NCBI GenBank assembly: GCA_009773975.1
Contig: VSMX01000144.1
Coordinates: forward strand, 1-5,415
Source of the DNA: Desulfovibrio sp.
GTDB taxonomy: Bacteria > Desulfobacterota > Desulfovibrionia > Desulfovibrionales > Desulfovibrionaceae
Length of the DNA stretch: 5,415 nucleotides
Reading direction: 5' to 3'
Part shown: piece by piece, positions 5,306 to 5,415 of the stretch
Layout of the letters: every line of letters starts with the position of its first letter
Position numbering within the stretch: the first letter of the stretch is position 1
Made by a program: the position numbers and the translations under genes
Notes under the pieces: generated by a model
Told to the model about the DNA's origin: nothing
The model's input: the letters and a program-made list of their open reading frames with translations, nothing else
Databases searched by the model: none

Positions 5306-5415
5306 CTATTTGTCCACCCGGACATCAAAACCATCCCCATCCCTTGCGCCAATCACTCTTGCGCTTTTGGGCTTTTCCCTGAGGTCGATAACAACCCTGG
5401 TCCTGTTGCCGGATG
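5306..5415 (-). CDS. C-terminal fragment of a protein with AMIN-like tail (5' part outside window)
   Basis: The last 35 codons and a TAG stop (5308-5306) are visible, and the frame is open to the right edge. The text SGNRTRVVIDLREKP followed by FDVRVDK resembles the beta-strand pattern of AMIN domains (the G-x-R-T-R-V-V-I-D-L signature). AMIN domains target periplasmic amidases and secretin-pilus proteins to peptidoglycan or the outer membrane. An AMIN domain at the very C-terminus is unusual for amidases, where it is N-terminal, so the full gene could be a stand-alone AMIN protein. The fragment is short and the assignment is tentative; the reading frame itself is supported by the adjacent 3'-UTR hairpins. 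Confidence 0.6.
   Translation of the reverse strand, partial: SGNRTRVVIDLREKPKSARVIGARDGDGFDVRVDK

Overview
The window looks like ordinary chromosome from a Gram-negative deltaproteobacterium, most likely a Desulfovibrionales-type organism. This is inferred from the AsmA-type envelope protein, from the style of the CgeB-like glycosyltransferase and radical SAM proteins, and from a near-consensus sigma-54 promoter. Base composition is roughly balanced by eye. There are no tRNA, rRNA, CRISPR or insertion-sequence features, and no sign of recent transfer.

Layout from left to right: (1) 1-1792, minus strand: an AsmA-family inner-membrane-anchored protein. It is open from its start codon to the left edge, with 597 residues visible and the C-terminus outside the window. 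(2) 1793-2071: a divergent, AT-rich intergenic region. It holds a -24/-12 (sigma-54) promoter candidate pointing right, a 15-bp palindrome upstream of that, and a weak sigma-70-like candidate pointing left. (3) 2072-3067, plus: a CgeB-like (Glyco_trans_1_2) glycosyltransferase. (4) 3069-3401, minus: a small one-TM coiled-coil protein, ending one base from the glycosyltransferase stop. (5) 3474-4793, plus: a radical SAM protein with a CX3CX2C cluster motif and a long N-terminal extension, with its start fixed by a strong Shine-Dalgarno. (6) 4798-5148, minus: a four-TM DUF486/DMT-family membrane protein, four bases from the radical SAM stop. (7) 5161-5305: a leader or 3'-UTR region with three strong hairpins. 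Two abut and share a GAA triloop on the minus strand; the third is followed by a U run and looks like an intrinsic terminator only 12 nt before the DUF486 start codon. (8) 5306-5415, minus: the last 35 codons of a gene whose tail resembles an AMIN domain.

No single operon unites the genes: strands alternate (-,+,-,+,-,-) and convergent pairs are almost touching. The common theme is the cell envelope and surface chemistry (AsmA, glycosyltransferase, two small membrane proteins, AMIN-like tail), with an uncharacterised radical SAM enzyme among them. The least explained parts are the triple-hairpin region at 5161-5303, the sigma-54-like promoter before the glycosyltransferase, and the radical SAM enzyme's unknown substrate. 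I see no convincing new multi-gene defence or biosynthetic system.
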